A stretch of 64,000 nt of DNA from contig JAHCVI010000001.1 in NCBI GenBank assembly GCA_019096155.1, positions 8,618,001 to 8,682,000 on the forward strand, in the 5' to 3' direction. Shown here one piece after another: positions 43,017-52,572 of this stretch. The translations under genes and the position numbers were made by a program. Source of the DNA: Staphylotrichum longicolle (lineage: Eukaryota; Ascomycota; Sordariomycetes; Sordariales; Chaetomiaceae). Each line of letters opens with the position of its first letter. Position 1 is the stretch's first letter. The notes beneath the pieces are model-generated. The model did no database searches, was not told where the DNA came from, and saw nothing but the letters and a program-made list of their open reading frames with translations.

Positions 43017-44174
43017 ATGGGTTCCGTCGCCGCAGACAGAGACAGCTCCGAGGAGCCCATCAACGTGTTGATCACGGGCTTCGAGGTGAGTAGTCCCCCC
43101 TCCTCCACTCCTGCACCATGCCCCGCACTGTGCTTGCTTCACCACGCCTCAACGACAACCCCATCGATCATTTCAAACACAACAACAAAAAAACTAACAC
43201 TCCCCCCTCCCTCCCGCCCAATAGCCCTTCAAAAAAGACTACCCCGTCAACCCCTCCTGGGAAATCGCCCGCTCCCTCCCCACCCACCTGCCCCCCGTCC
43301 GCGTCAAAACCACCCCCTCATCAGAGGAACCACCGATCCCCCCCGTCCGCCTGCTCGTCCACCCCACGCCCATCCGCGTCGCCTACCCCACCGTCCGCGC
43401 CCTCGTCCCCTCGCTCTGGCACCTCGACGAAGACGACGCGCCCGACACCCCCGAGCGCGAGCGCCGCCCCAGGATCGACGCGGTCATCCACATCGGCATG
43501 GCCGGGCCGCGGCTGTTTTACTCGATCGAGAGGCGGGGCCATCGCGACGGGTATGTCATGCCGGATGTGGACGGGGGGGTTCCGTTCGTGCCGCCCAAGG
43601 GGGATGGGATTGGGATTGGGAGCGGGGCGGTGGGAAATGGGGGGGAGGGAGAGGGAGGGCATTGATGGGGAGGGGAAGTGGGTGTGGGACGGGTTGCCGG
43701 AGGAGTTGGAGACGGGGTTTGATGTGGGGATGTGTTGAAGCGGTGGAGGGGCATAGTCCTGTGAGTGTTTTGTCTTTTTCTCTTTCTTTCTTCTTCTCTT
43801 TTGAGGGCTTGGTAGCTTGGGAGGGTTGGGGGGGGTGGGGAGGTGGGGTTGGGTTTGGAAAAGGGGTCTGGGAAACGGCTCGTTGAGTCTGAATCGAGGC
43901 GCGGAACTGACTGTGCTGGCAGAGACATCTGGATCTGAGAATCTCAGAGGACGCGGGCCACTATCTGTGCGACTTCATCTACTTTTCGAGCCTGGCGCAT
44001 TTGTACAAGGCCGGCGTGGAGAGGAAGGTGCTGTTTCTGCATGTGCCGTCGGACGCGTCGGAGCACAGCGTGGCGATCGGGAGGGAACTGGTGCTGCAGC
44101 TGGTGCGGGCCGTGGTCGAGAGTGAGATGGTTCGGCGGCGGAAGGCGGAGGGGGAAACGACGAAGTCAGAGTGA
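43017..44174 (+). CDS. pyroglutamyl-peptidase I family protein (peptidase C15), frameshifted
   Basis: Cysteine peptidase removing N-terminal pyroglutamate. Exons are 43017-43085, 43225-43760 and 43923-44174. Exon 1 ends VLITGFE and exon 2 resumes PFKKDYPVNPSWE, the classic C15 start. IHIGMAGPRLFYSIERRGHRDGY and the exon 3 segment LHVPSDASEHSVAIG are typical; the histidine in SEHS is the expected catalytic one. In fungal members IGMAGP stands where bacteria have the catalytic-site VGLAGG, so activity is uncertain. Between about 43630 and 43755, in very G-rich DNA, the frame changes at least twice (after VPPKGDG and after FDVG) and perhaps a third time before the last intron. The protein sense continues through WVWDGLPEELETGFDV. 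The literal frame stops at 43668. Confidence 0.8.
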
Positions 44175-44468
44175 CCGGGGTGGGATGGCGTTGGGGGCCG
44201 GCATTTCTGGGTTCGAGCATGGATGGGCATTCGTAGGATAGGGTTCAATTTTTGGGGTATCGCAGCGGGTTTGAGGTTTAAGCATGTGGGATGCACGGGA
44301 TATGGTCCTCTTTTCGTTGATATGGTGGGAAATGAAGTCTAGGATTGTCTAGTCTATGAAATCACCGTTAAACCACCCCTCGACCCCTGAACACCTAACG
44401 CGTATGCATCTACCGTGAATCGAAACGCTCCATCTATGCAAGACAAAACAAAGTAGGAAAAGACACGC

Positions 44469-45819
44469 CTAGAGCCTGTGCTTCTTGAACGGCGCCCGGC
44501 TGTACTGCGCGGGGAGCGCCACCGGCACCCCCAACAGCGTCGCCGTCTTGAGCACAAACTCGGGCTCCCGCAGGAACTGCCGCGCAATGAGCACCAGGTC
44601 CGCCTTGGGCTTGCTGGCGTGCTCGCCGTCCAGCTCGATCGTCCCGTCCTTCTCCCCGGCCAGCTTGCCGTCGGCCTGCACGACGCTGCGCGCCATCTCG
44701 GCCGTGCTGATCATGCCCACCGCGCCGATGGCCAGCGTCTTGCCCTGCTTGCGCAGCTCGTCCCGGATCGCCCCGGCCAGGTCCGTCTGGTAGCTGGGGT
44801 GCAGCTCGATCTTTTGCTTGGGGTTGTTGCCCGACGAGCTGACGTCGAGCAGGTCGACGCCGAGGTCCGGGAGCAGCGCCGCCAGCCGCTTGCTCTGCTC
44901 CAGGTCCCAGGACGGCTGGCCCGCCCACTCCATCCACTCGGTGGCCGAGATGCGCAGGAGAGCGGCATGGTGGAGGGATGACGGCGCGGACGGCGCGGAT
45001 GATGGACGAGCACGCGAGTGCGGTTCTCGAAGGAGCCGCCGTAGTCGTCGGTCCGTTGCTTTGCAGAGTGTTAGTAAGGAGGGTTTTCGATGGTAAAAGA
45101 CAGTGAAAAGGGGGGCTTACGTTGGAGATGGGGGAGAGGAACTCGGAGATGAGATAGCCATGAGCGCCGTGAATCTCGATGGTGTCGACACCCGCCTGCA
45201 CGGCGCGCTTGGCCGCGTCGGCAAAGCTCTGGACGAGGCTCTCGATCTGCGCCACGGTCATCTCCTTGGGCGTCGGGTAGCCCTCATCCCAGGCGATGGC
45301 GCTCGGCGCCCACAGGTTGTCTGGCCAGCCGCCCAGGTCCTCGGTGGCGACGTTGCGGGCACCGGCGTGCCACAGGCTGAGCGTGCTGGCTTTCCTGCCG
45401 GCATGGGCGAGCTGGATGCCGATCTTCTGGCCTTGCGAGTGCACGAAGTCAACAATGCGCTTCAGGGGCGCGATCTGGCTGTCTTGCCACAGGCCCGAGT
45501 CCTCGGGCGAGATGCGGCCGTTGGGGGTCACGGCGGTGGCCTCGATGATGGTGAGGGCGACACCGCGCAGGGCGAAGGCGCCAATGTGGACGAGGTGCCA
45601 ATCTGTGAGGTGGCCGTCATCGGCAGAGTACATGCACATGGGGCTGACGGCGAAACGGTTCTGGAGGGTCAAGTCGCGGAGCTTGAGGGGGGTGAAGAGC
45701 GTGGGCAGCTCGGCGTCTGTCTCGAGCGGAGTGCCGGCCGGGGGTGTCTGCGCCGGGGTGTAGTAGGGGATGCCCGGTGCGCCAGGGCTGGCGGTGAGCT
45801 TCTTGCCAGTAACCGTCAT
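44469..45819 (-). CDS. NADH:flavin oxidoreductase, old yellow enzyme (YqjM-like), frameshifted
   Basis: FMN-dependent ene-reductase acting on activated C=C bonds. Exons are 45819-45121 and 45058-44469, joined by a 62-nt intron with GTAAGC, ACTAACA and AAG. FMN-contact cysteine C62 lies in SPMCMYS, the YqjM (class III) pattern. QLAHAGRKA, IEIHGAHGYL and DDYGGSFENRTR are all present and in order. In exon 2 the frame breaks three times within 50 nt: two bases appear missing near 45004, one near 44973 and one near 44960. After that ATEWMEWAGQP and the rest run cleanly to the stop. Corrected length is about 430 residues. The short stretch of damage in an otherwise perfect gene suggests sequence error. 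Confidence 0.87.
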
Positions 45820-47570
45820 GTTGGGCAATGTCTGGATGTGTGGATTGTGTGCAGGTATGTCTGCTGAGTTGGCCAAGGGGGGTTGAGGGTGAGAGTGAAG
45901 GGGACTGGGTACGGAATATGCTCGACACAATGACAGTCAAGACAAGATGGTTGATGGCGATGCTAGTTCAGTGCAAACATATAAACCGATCTTCGTGTTG
46001 ATCCTAAATATATACTTCTTCTGTGAGGGGAGCAACGAGACGCTTGTCTCTAGCCTGCCCCCTAAAGCCTGCTCGACGCTCTTGGTGATGAATAATCATG
46101 CACAGTGAGGTGGGGTGGTGTTGTGCTTGTTCAGAAAGGGGCAAAGTTCCTCCGTCCTTGCAACGGCGGCGTAGAATCGGGTTTCCATGGCGCAATTGTC
46201 CCAGCAAACTGCGACTTGCTGAGTAAAACACAGAGTTGCAGTGGGACCTGCCGCGGCAGATTTTCGGCTTCGTGCGAGAAAGCCCGACAGCCGTCGTAAA
46301 CATGCACGACCCTAACCCTGTTCGGATGGAAGCGATGAGGCTGACTCAGGAAGGATGAACTGAACTCAAAAGCGCGCATTGAAACAAGCAACAAAAGACT
46401 GGCTCTACGAAGTTGATGTTACACATACCGGCCAAAGCCGCCGGAACGGTTCTGCAGGTTGACGTCGATGCTCGTATAGGATCAGACACCCGGAGATAGC
46501 TCGCCGTTAGTTATCAGCGGCTGGGCCGAATCCAGTCCGTCCAGACAAGAACTGGAAGGTAACTATGGCGCAGAAGGCAGCAGAAACAGTTTCCCGTAAC
46601 CTAAGAGCTGGGATGGCAGGCGCCATGTTGCAGCGTTTCGCCACAGATTTTCGATGATTCTTTTTTATCGTGGTTGAACCGATTCATGACGGTTTCAGGT
46701 GGGACGCGGCAAGGGCCCACTTCCTTATCAGGGCGAACAGCGACAAATGCTGACCAAAGCAGCAAGCAGCCACCCAGAACGCGAAAAGTGACGGGAAGGG
46801 CAATCTCATCCGGCTTTGCGGGGAAAACCCCGAGACTCCGCTTGCCGAGAACCGTCACCCAGACCAACGTTGATTGACAGCCTGACAGGGGTGCGTCTCG
46901 CGCCCATTCAGCAAACATCGACCTTTTTCGTTTTGGGTTTTGTTTCGTTTCCGTCTTGACAATCGACAGCACATCACGAGGCTCTCGAAACACAATGCGA
47001 CAATGGCATGGGTGAGCTGGAGCAAAGGAAAAGCGCCGGCTCAGGGATGTTTGGTTTCTTGTTTCGTGATCTCTGCTCCTCCAACGCCAAGATCGACCTT
47101 CTGTCGCCCGGACCCCTTGCGCGTGGGACCCCTGATCTCGGACCTGGATTCCAGCAGGGCTCGAAACGAAACACAGGGGGCGAGAACCCCAAACCGCACG
47201 CCTCGCTTCGTGTCCCGGTGCGACCCTTCCACGCCCCGGACTGCTGGAAGCGTCGCCCAAGCGGTTTGACGGCGGTTTGACGGCGGCTCGACGGACTGGG
47301 GATGCCGGAGTTCTCAGTTGGGTCGCTGCGCTGGGGGAAAAGGGGAGGCGGAACCTGGAAGCAAATGTCATGGCGGCCATCGATGTCTCAAATATACAGA
47401 TGCACCACTGCTTGAGTTGACGGCCCCACCCCGGTACCGTCCTTTGCTGCTCTCTTCTTGCCTGTTTGTCGAACGAGCATCGAATCACTATCACGCTGCC
47501 AACTGAGCAGAATCACGATTTCTTGCGCGGTTCCAAAAGTTCGAAAGTCGACACTGGCGGCAACTGCACG
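45820..47570. other. divergent intergenic region OYE / BTB gene, no gene supported
   Basis: About 1.75 kb. A 297-codon open frame on the minus strand (46601-47494) starts with GTG, has no domain and reads as basic random sequence. A short GGCGGTTTGAC direct repeat is at about 47260-47285. No RNA gene recognised. Confidence 0.45.
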
Positions 47571-48563
47571 ATGAGGTGGAGCACCAACAAGATGGTGGTT
47601 GGGTCGTGAGTGTCAAGGCGCCCCAGGCCTAGCCGGATAAGCCAGCTAACCAACCTGACTTCAGCCTGGACGGATGTGAAGCTGTGAGGGTGCTGGTCGG
47701 CGATGACCAGCACGAGTTCACCCTACGCAGAAAGCTGCTCTGCAGCAGCTGCGCATTCTTCCGAACCCACATCGAAGCGATCCCCTCTCCTCCAAGTCCA
47801 CAAGAAGACGACGACGACGAGGATTCAGTCCTCTGGCTCCCTAACGAGACACCCGAAATGTTTGACATATTTGTGCTCTGGCTCTACCAGCGGAAGCGGT
47901 TCCCCTACTTCATCGCCAATGCCGTCCGGACCATCTCCCCGGACGAGTGTCGCACGCTGCGCACGAATCTCGTTCGCCTCCACCTCTTCGCCGCCGTCAT
48001 CGACCTGCCGGCTCTCCAGGACACCGCCACCGACGCCCTGCAAGACATGTACCTCCACTTCGACTGGGACATGTCCCCTCGCTTCCTCTCTTTCCTCTAC
48101 GGCGACTGCGAGACCAGCACGCCGTCCGGCTGCGCAAGTGGGCTGTAGCCATGCTCGCGTGGACGCTGCAGGGGCCCGACAAGGCCGCCGCCATGGCCGG
48201 CCAGGTCGAGAAGCTGTTCGCCGCCTACCCGGACCTCAAGGCCGACTACACATGCACATTCAAAAGATGTCGCAGAGCCGGGCCGACGTGCGCATCAAGA
48301 ACCCGCAGCTGCGGCTGCCCTTCAACAAGCTCCAGAGCGGCGAGCGCCTATTTGGCTTCCGCCAGTGCAGTTTTCACAGCCACCGCGCGACCGTCGGCGA
48401 GGGGACATGTCCGCACGCGCTGGTGCTGGGGCACTCGCCGGTTCCGCTGCGGGGGAAGAGGCGGGATAAGGAGGAGGTGGAATCGGACATGTCGGATGCC
48501 GACCACCCCATCATATCGCCTGTGAGGGATCTGAATGAGATATCGTATCTCGACTTGTCATGA
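47571..48563 (+). CDS. BTB/POZ domain protein, frameshifted
   Basis: Protein with an N-terminal BTB/POZ fold, possibly a CUL3 adaptor or a transcription co-regulator. Exons are 47571-47605 and 47665-48563; the 59-nt intron has GTGAGT, GCTAAC and CAG. The BTB part begins EAVRVLVGDDQHEFTLRRKLL (about residue 17) and continues through LPNETPEMFDIFVLWLY to about residue 140. The literal frame ends at 48148. The next frames carry the same protein on: QHAVRLRKWAVAMLAWTL, then HIQKMSQSRADVRIKNPQ, to a stop at 48563. One base seems missing near 48113 and another near 48250. Corrected length is about 311 residues. The first exon and start are less certain than the BTB core. Confidence 0.75.
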
Positions 48564-50092
48564 AGGAGCGCCCGGATAGTGGAAGATCAGAGTTTGTGAA
48601 GAAGTTACATTCGGCAGGCCGACTTGCATCGCGACACGGGAAAGGAAACCGGTTCAAGCATATACATGAGTTCACGTCACTCGCCCGAGAGCTTGGGCAT
48701 CCCCACAACACGCTCACGCCACACCCTCATCTCGAGCCCCATTGACAGCTGATGGAGAAGGGACAACCACTTTTCGTCAACATCCGACGGTGGACCCCAG
48801 CAAGGCCAATAAGGCCGTGTGAACCATGATACCCTTGGCGGAGTCGGCTGTGTCGATTAGGTGCACATAGCACGAAAACTAGGAGTTGTCTCGCCCCGCA
48901 TGGCGGGAGTTTGTTTGATAGGTTAGATCTGGCCGATATCTCACGATATCCCGCAGCAATTGCTCGCTACGGATTTAAACTCCAGTGAAGCAGAACTTGA
49001 GTTTTGGGTCTGATGTACTTTGTGGCACTAGACATGGCCTTGGCAGGTCTGAACTGTGGCAACGGAGAGCGTGCGGTCCAAATTTAGGGGTCGCTAATGA
49101 AAACAGTCTATTTGAGTTGACTTGAGTCTTTGTTCTTTGTTCTTTGGTCATTGTTGCCATTGTTTCCTTGTCTCTTCGTCTTCTTCCACTGAGCTCCTGA
49201 GAAGGCTCGGAGACAGGTCAACAATACATACACAGCTTGGCCAAATCTTTGGTGTCATGGCAGTTTGGCGATGGTCGTCCGATATTGACAGTCGTGTCGA
49301 AACTAAACTACACCTATATCTTGACACACATGAGTCAGGCTGGTGAAAACGGTTGAGTGGCATCGTGGCGTGTGGTGTTACCACTTGACTAAAGCACCGC
49401 AGTGCTGCAAATGGCGTGTCAACGCAGTGGTGCCATATAGTTCTCTGGGCTGAAATTCGGACGTTCGCTTTTCCGATAGTTGAGTCTTCACCTCCTGCTT
49501 CTTTGTTTCAGCCTTTGTTTTTTTGTGCATTTCCAGGTTTTGACACACATCAGAGAACGTCGAATTATCTTAGAGACAAGGAGTTTCTCTCGGTTGAACC
49601 ACCGCTGTTCGAACAAGCTCTTTGTTTCCTCGACTACACAGCAGCGAGACTCAATGCCATTGTCATGTATGAAGATGAACAATCCCTTTCTTCCCAAGGG
49701 AAGGAGCCTCTGGGGCTCGTTGTCTCCATTGTTCAGTCAAAGACACTCCTCTCAATGTGCTGGCAGGGATTTCGGGGTCTTGTTATAAACTCAACTCACC
49801 TGGACCATGTTCATGGATCTATCTTATTGACCCCATTCTGAGGCACTAGAAACATACCAGCACCGACACAGTACCACCCAGCCGACAAGGTTGACTAACA
49901 GCGGTGCTCGACAGCCAACAGTTCCAACACCAAAAGTTTCAGACGGTATTTACTTCTCTCATGGGTATATCTTGACTACTTCCCAGCTTTCAAGCTCTTC
50001 AACAACAGATCCCACTCAGCGAACAGCAACTCTTCAACAACAGCCACAACCTATTCAGCAACAGCTACTGCTCAACAACAGCTACTACAACC
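48564..50092. other. intergenic region upstream of the amidoligase gene
   Basis: About 1.5 kb with no recognisable gene. The last 100 nt (49990-50090) are rich in CAACAG/CAACAA and are probably the 5' UTR of the next gene. Confidence 0.45.
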
Positions 50093-52057
50093 ATGATCAA
50101 ACCAGACCCAACCGCCGCGCGCGCGGCGAAGAACACCCCCGCCCCTCAAAAACAAGCCACCAACCGCCAGCACGGCGAACTCTCCTTCGGCATCGAGCTC
50201 GAGTTTCTCTTCTACTTCAAAGTCCCCGAGCTCCTCGCCCTCCACAACGACCCCTCCGTCACGTCCGACCCGGACGAGCTCACCCTCTCGGACGCCGACG
50301 AGGCCCGCCTCCCGCCCGCCCTCACCCTGCCCCCGGAGCTCGCCTACACGGCCACCTCCAACGACGACGCCATCGACTCCCGGGACACGCCGCGCGCCTG
50401 GGCGCGCGACCTCCTCCGCGCCGCCATCGAGAGCGTGCCCGGCGCGCGGATGGAGGGCAGGCCGTTCCCTTCTGCTTCTACCGCCACCACCACCACCGCC
50501 AGCCGGGTGGATGATGCTTCGCACTTGGGAATGTACGTCGTGCGGGACCACGACGAGAGCCACAGCGGGTGGGCGGTCAAGACGGACGCGTCCGTGTACG
50601 ACCCGGAGGTCGAGGTGCGCGGGTACGGCGTGCTGGGGTTCGAGATCACCAGCCCGGCGCTGTGGGACCGGCCCGAGAGCCACCGCCACGTGCACCAGGT
50701 CGTGCGGGAGCTGACGCGGCGGTTCCGCCTGCGCGTGGGCGTCCGCACGGGGTTTCATTGTCATGTTGGGGCGGGGTTGGAGGAGGAGGAGGAGGAGGAA
50801 GAGGAGGAGGTGGTGGTGGTAGCCGGGAAGGGGAAGGGGAAGGAGAAGGAGAAGGGGAAGAGAGGAAATGAGACACCCCCGCCGCCGGTGCATTTCTGGA
50901 CGGGTGGGAGTGTGGTGAGCGAGCTTCGCGGGCGGAAGCATGAGCTGGGGGTGTTGAGGCGTGCCGCGGCGCTGATGTGGGCGGCGGATGGGTTTATCAG
51001 CCATGCGCACCCTCCGGAGCGCGGGGTGAATATGTACTCGCTGCCGATCCGGCACTGCTCGCGGCTGGCGCACGGGGTGGAGCTCCGGTACGTCGTGAAC
51101 GACGAGGGGAATATCACGACGGATGAGATGCCGCTGGAGGACGCCGAGTACAGGCCTCCTATTGCTGCTGCTGATTTGCTCCCAGAACAAGGCCTCCCAT
51201 CGCACGGGTTTCCCCGAGTGGATAGCGAGAGGCTATTTCCGGCGCAACGCAACAGAGAACTCGACGCCGAGGCGCGGGCGCGGTACGACGTGATGACGTT
51301 GAGACCGCAGTTGGAGCCTTACGACAGCCTCGTTAACAGGACGGTCCGCAGAGGCGTGGCGCACATCCTAGCCTGCAGGAGCAGGACCGAGATCGCGCAG
51401 CTCCTCCACCACCCCACCGCCATGTACTACGACCGGCTCAACTATAACCTGAAGCAGTACCTGGGCCCGCAGTATAATGCTAACAGTGACTCGACAGGCA
51501 CGGTCGAATTCCGCGAGGCGGCGGGCACCATGTCGCCCGAGTGGGTGTCGGCGTGGTCCAACATCTGCCTGGGCTTCTTCCGCTTCGCGCGTGAGGCGTC
51601 CGACGCACAGTTCTGGACCGTCATCGAGAAGCTGGCCAAGGCGGAGGCGGCCGCCCAAGCGAGGACGCCGAAGAAGCACACGTACGACATGATCTCGCTG
51701 CTGTTTGACATGGGCCTCTTTGCCGAGGCTCTCTTCCTCGAGCGCAACCTGCGCCAGGACCCGGTGCGGTTTTGGTACCCCAACCGGATCAGTGTGAGAC
51801 CGCCATCCGAGGATGGTGGCCATGATGGGGAGTACGAGTACAGTGCTGAAGGATGGGGGGCATCTGTTGACAACGGTGAGGCCTCGGGAATAAACCGTGA
51901 CAACAGGTGGAACACCGGCCATGACCATCGCCCCAGCAACGGCCCTTCCTTACCATCAGCCGCGTCCTCCCCTTTTCTTGACCATCCAACCCCTGAGGAC
52001 TGGACGACCGGGCTGTGGCGGCCACCTCACGCACCACGGAGACAGGCCCGGGGCTGA
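50093..52057 (+). CDS. putative amidoligase family protein
   Basis: Member of the amidoligase family (PF12224 type), ATP-dependent COOH-NH2 ligases of the glutamine synthetase-like fold; substrate unknown. 654 residues, single exon. Family landmarks in order: FGIELEFLF (32-40), WAVKTDASV (K163-D165), GYGVLGFEITSPAL, GFHCHVG (H222 and H224), then TVEFREAAGT (E472, R474, E475). These are the expected ATP/metal-binding strands, so the site looks intact. Between about 228 and 258 there is an acidic-then-lysine-rich low-complexity insert directly after GFHCHVGAG. The C-terminal 80 residues are disordered-looking. No secretion signal. Neighbours give no hint of the pathway. Confidence 0.82.
   Translation: MIKPDPTAARAAKNTPAPQKQATNRQHGELSFGIELEFLFYFKVPELLALHNDPSVTSDPDELTLSDADEARLPPALTLPPELAYTATSNDDAIDSRDTPRAWARDLLRAAIESVPGARMEGRPFPSASTATTTTASRVDDASHLGMYVVRDHDESHSGWAVKTDASVYDPEVEVRGYGVLGFEITSPALWDRPESHRHVHQVVRELTRRFRLRVGVRTGFHCHVGAGLEEEEEEEEEEVVVVAGKGKGKEKEKGKRGNETPPPPVHFWTGGSVVSELRGRKHELGVLRRAAALMWAADGFISHAHPPERGVNMYSLPIRHCSRLAHGVELRYVVNDEGNITTDEMPLEDAEYRPPIAAADLLPEQGLPSHGFPRVDSERLFPAQRNRELDAEARARYDVMTLRPQLEPYDSLVNRTVRRGVAHILACRSRTEIAQLLHHPTAMYYDRLNYNLKQYLGPQYNANSDSTGTVEFREAAGTMSPEWVSAWSNICLGFFRFAREASDAQFWTVIEKLAKAEAAAQARTPKKHTYDMISLLFDMGLFAEALFLERNLRQDPVRFWYPNRISVRPPSEDGGHDGEYEYSAEGWGASVDNGEASGINRDNRWNTGHDHRPSNGPSLPSAASSPFLDHPTPEDWTTGLWRPPHAPRRQARG
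50775..50871 (+). repeat. GAG/GGT/AAG trinucleotide-like repeats in the amidoligase ORF
   Basis: Runs of GAGGAG, GTGGTG and GGGAAG-type units encode an EEEEEE, VVVV, then GKGKGKEKEKGK segment inserted in the amidoligase domain. Confidence 0.8.
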
Positions 52058-52572
52058 CGACTGACGACCCCCCTGAGCCCGTTTCAGAAGCGCTTGTCTG
52101 AACCTGACGCACCGCCGAGTCCTGCCCGAGGAGCCTGCTTCTGAGCCCCGGCACTTTTCCTGAGGAGGAGGTCTCCATGCCAACAAGGTTGAGCCTTCGA
52201 CGGTAGGTGAGTTTGGTTCTGGTAGGTCGTGCAGTGCAGAGCAGATTACCCAGTGGAATGTGTGTCAGGGTTTGTTCCGACCTTCCCGGTACAGAAGAGA
52301 GATCGTAGAGCAAAAAGGTAAGAAGTCTTTGGATAAAATAGAAGAATAGAGAAAAAGAATAATTTGGTTTGGCATAACTTTCGTCGATTTTCGATGTGTA
52401 GATTTGAAGACATTGAAAAGATGATGTGAATTCGGCTTCAGGTCGAGACACAACTCAAGTTAGGCGAGAGGACAGGACAGGCCCTAGCGTTGCTCATCAC
52501 TTTGGCAGCCTGCCCTCGGGCTCAAGTTGGAAACGATTTCGTCTTGAAGTCGACATGGCATCTCCCACTTGT
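52058..52572. other. convergent intergenic region
   Basis: Lies between the amidoligase and the second F-box gene; A-rich at about 52310-52400. No gene. Confidence 0.5.

Noticed and set aside
46601..47494. 297-codon open frame on the minus strand between the OYE and BTB genes
   Set aside because: It begins with GTG, has no recognisable domain and no biased composition expected of a gene; long chance frames are common in GC-rich DNA.
50072..51205. 377-codon open frame antisense to the amidoligase gene
   Set aside because: Shadow of the sense ORF with no recognisable domain.
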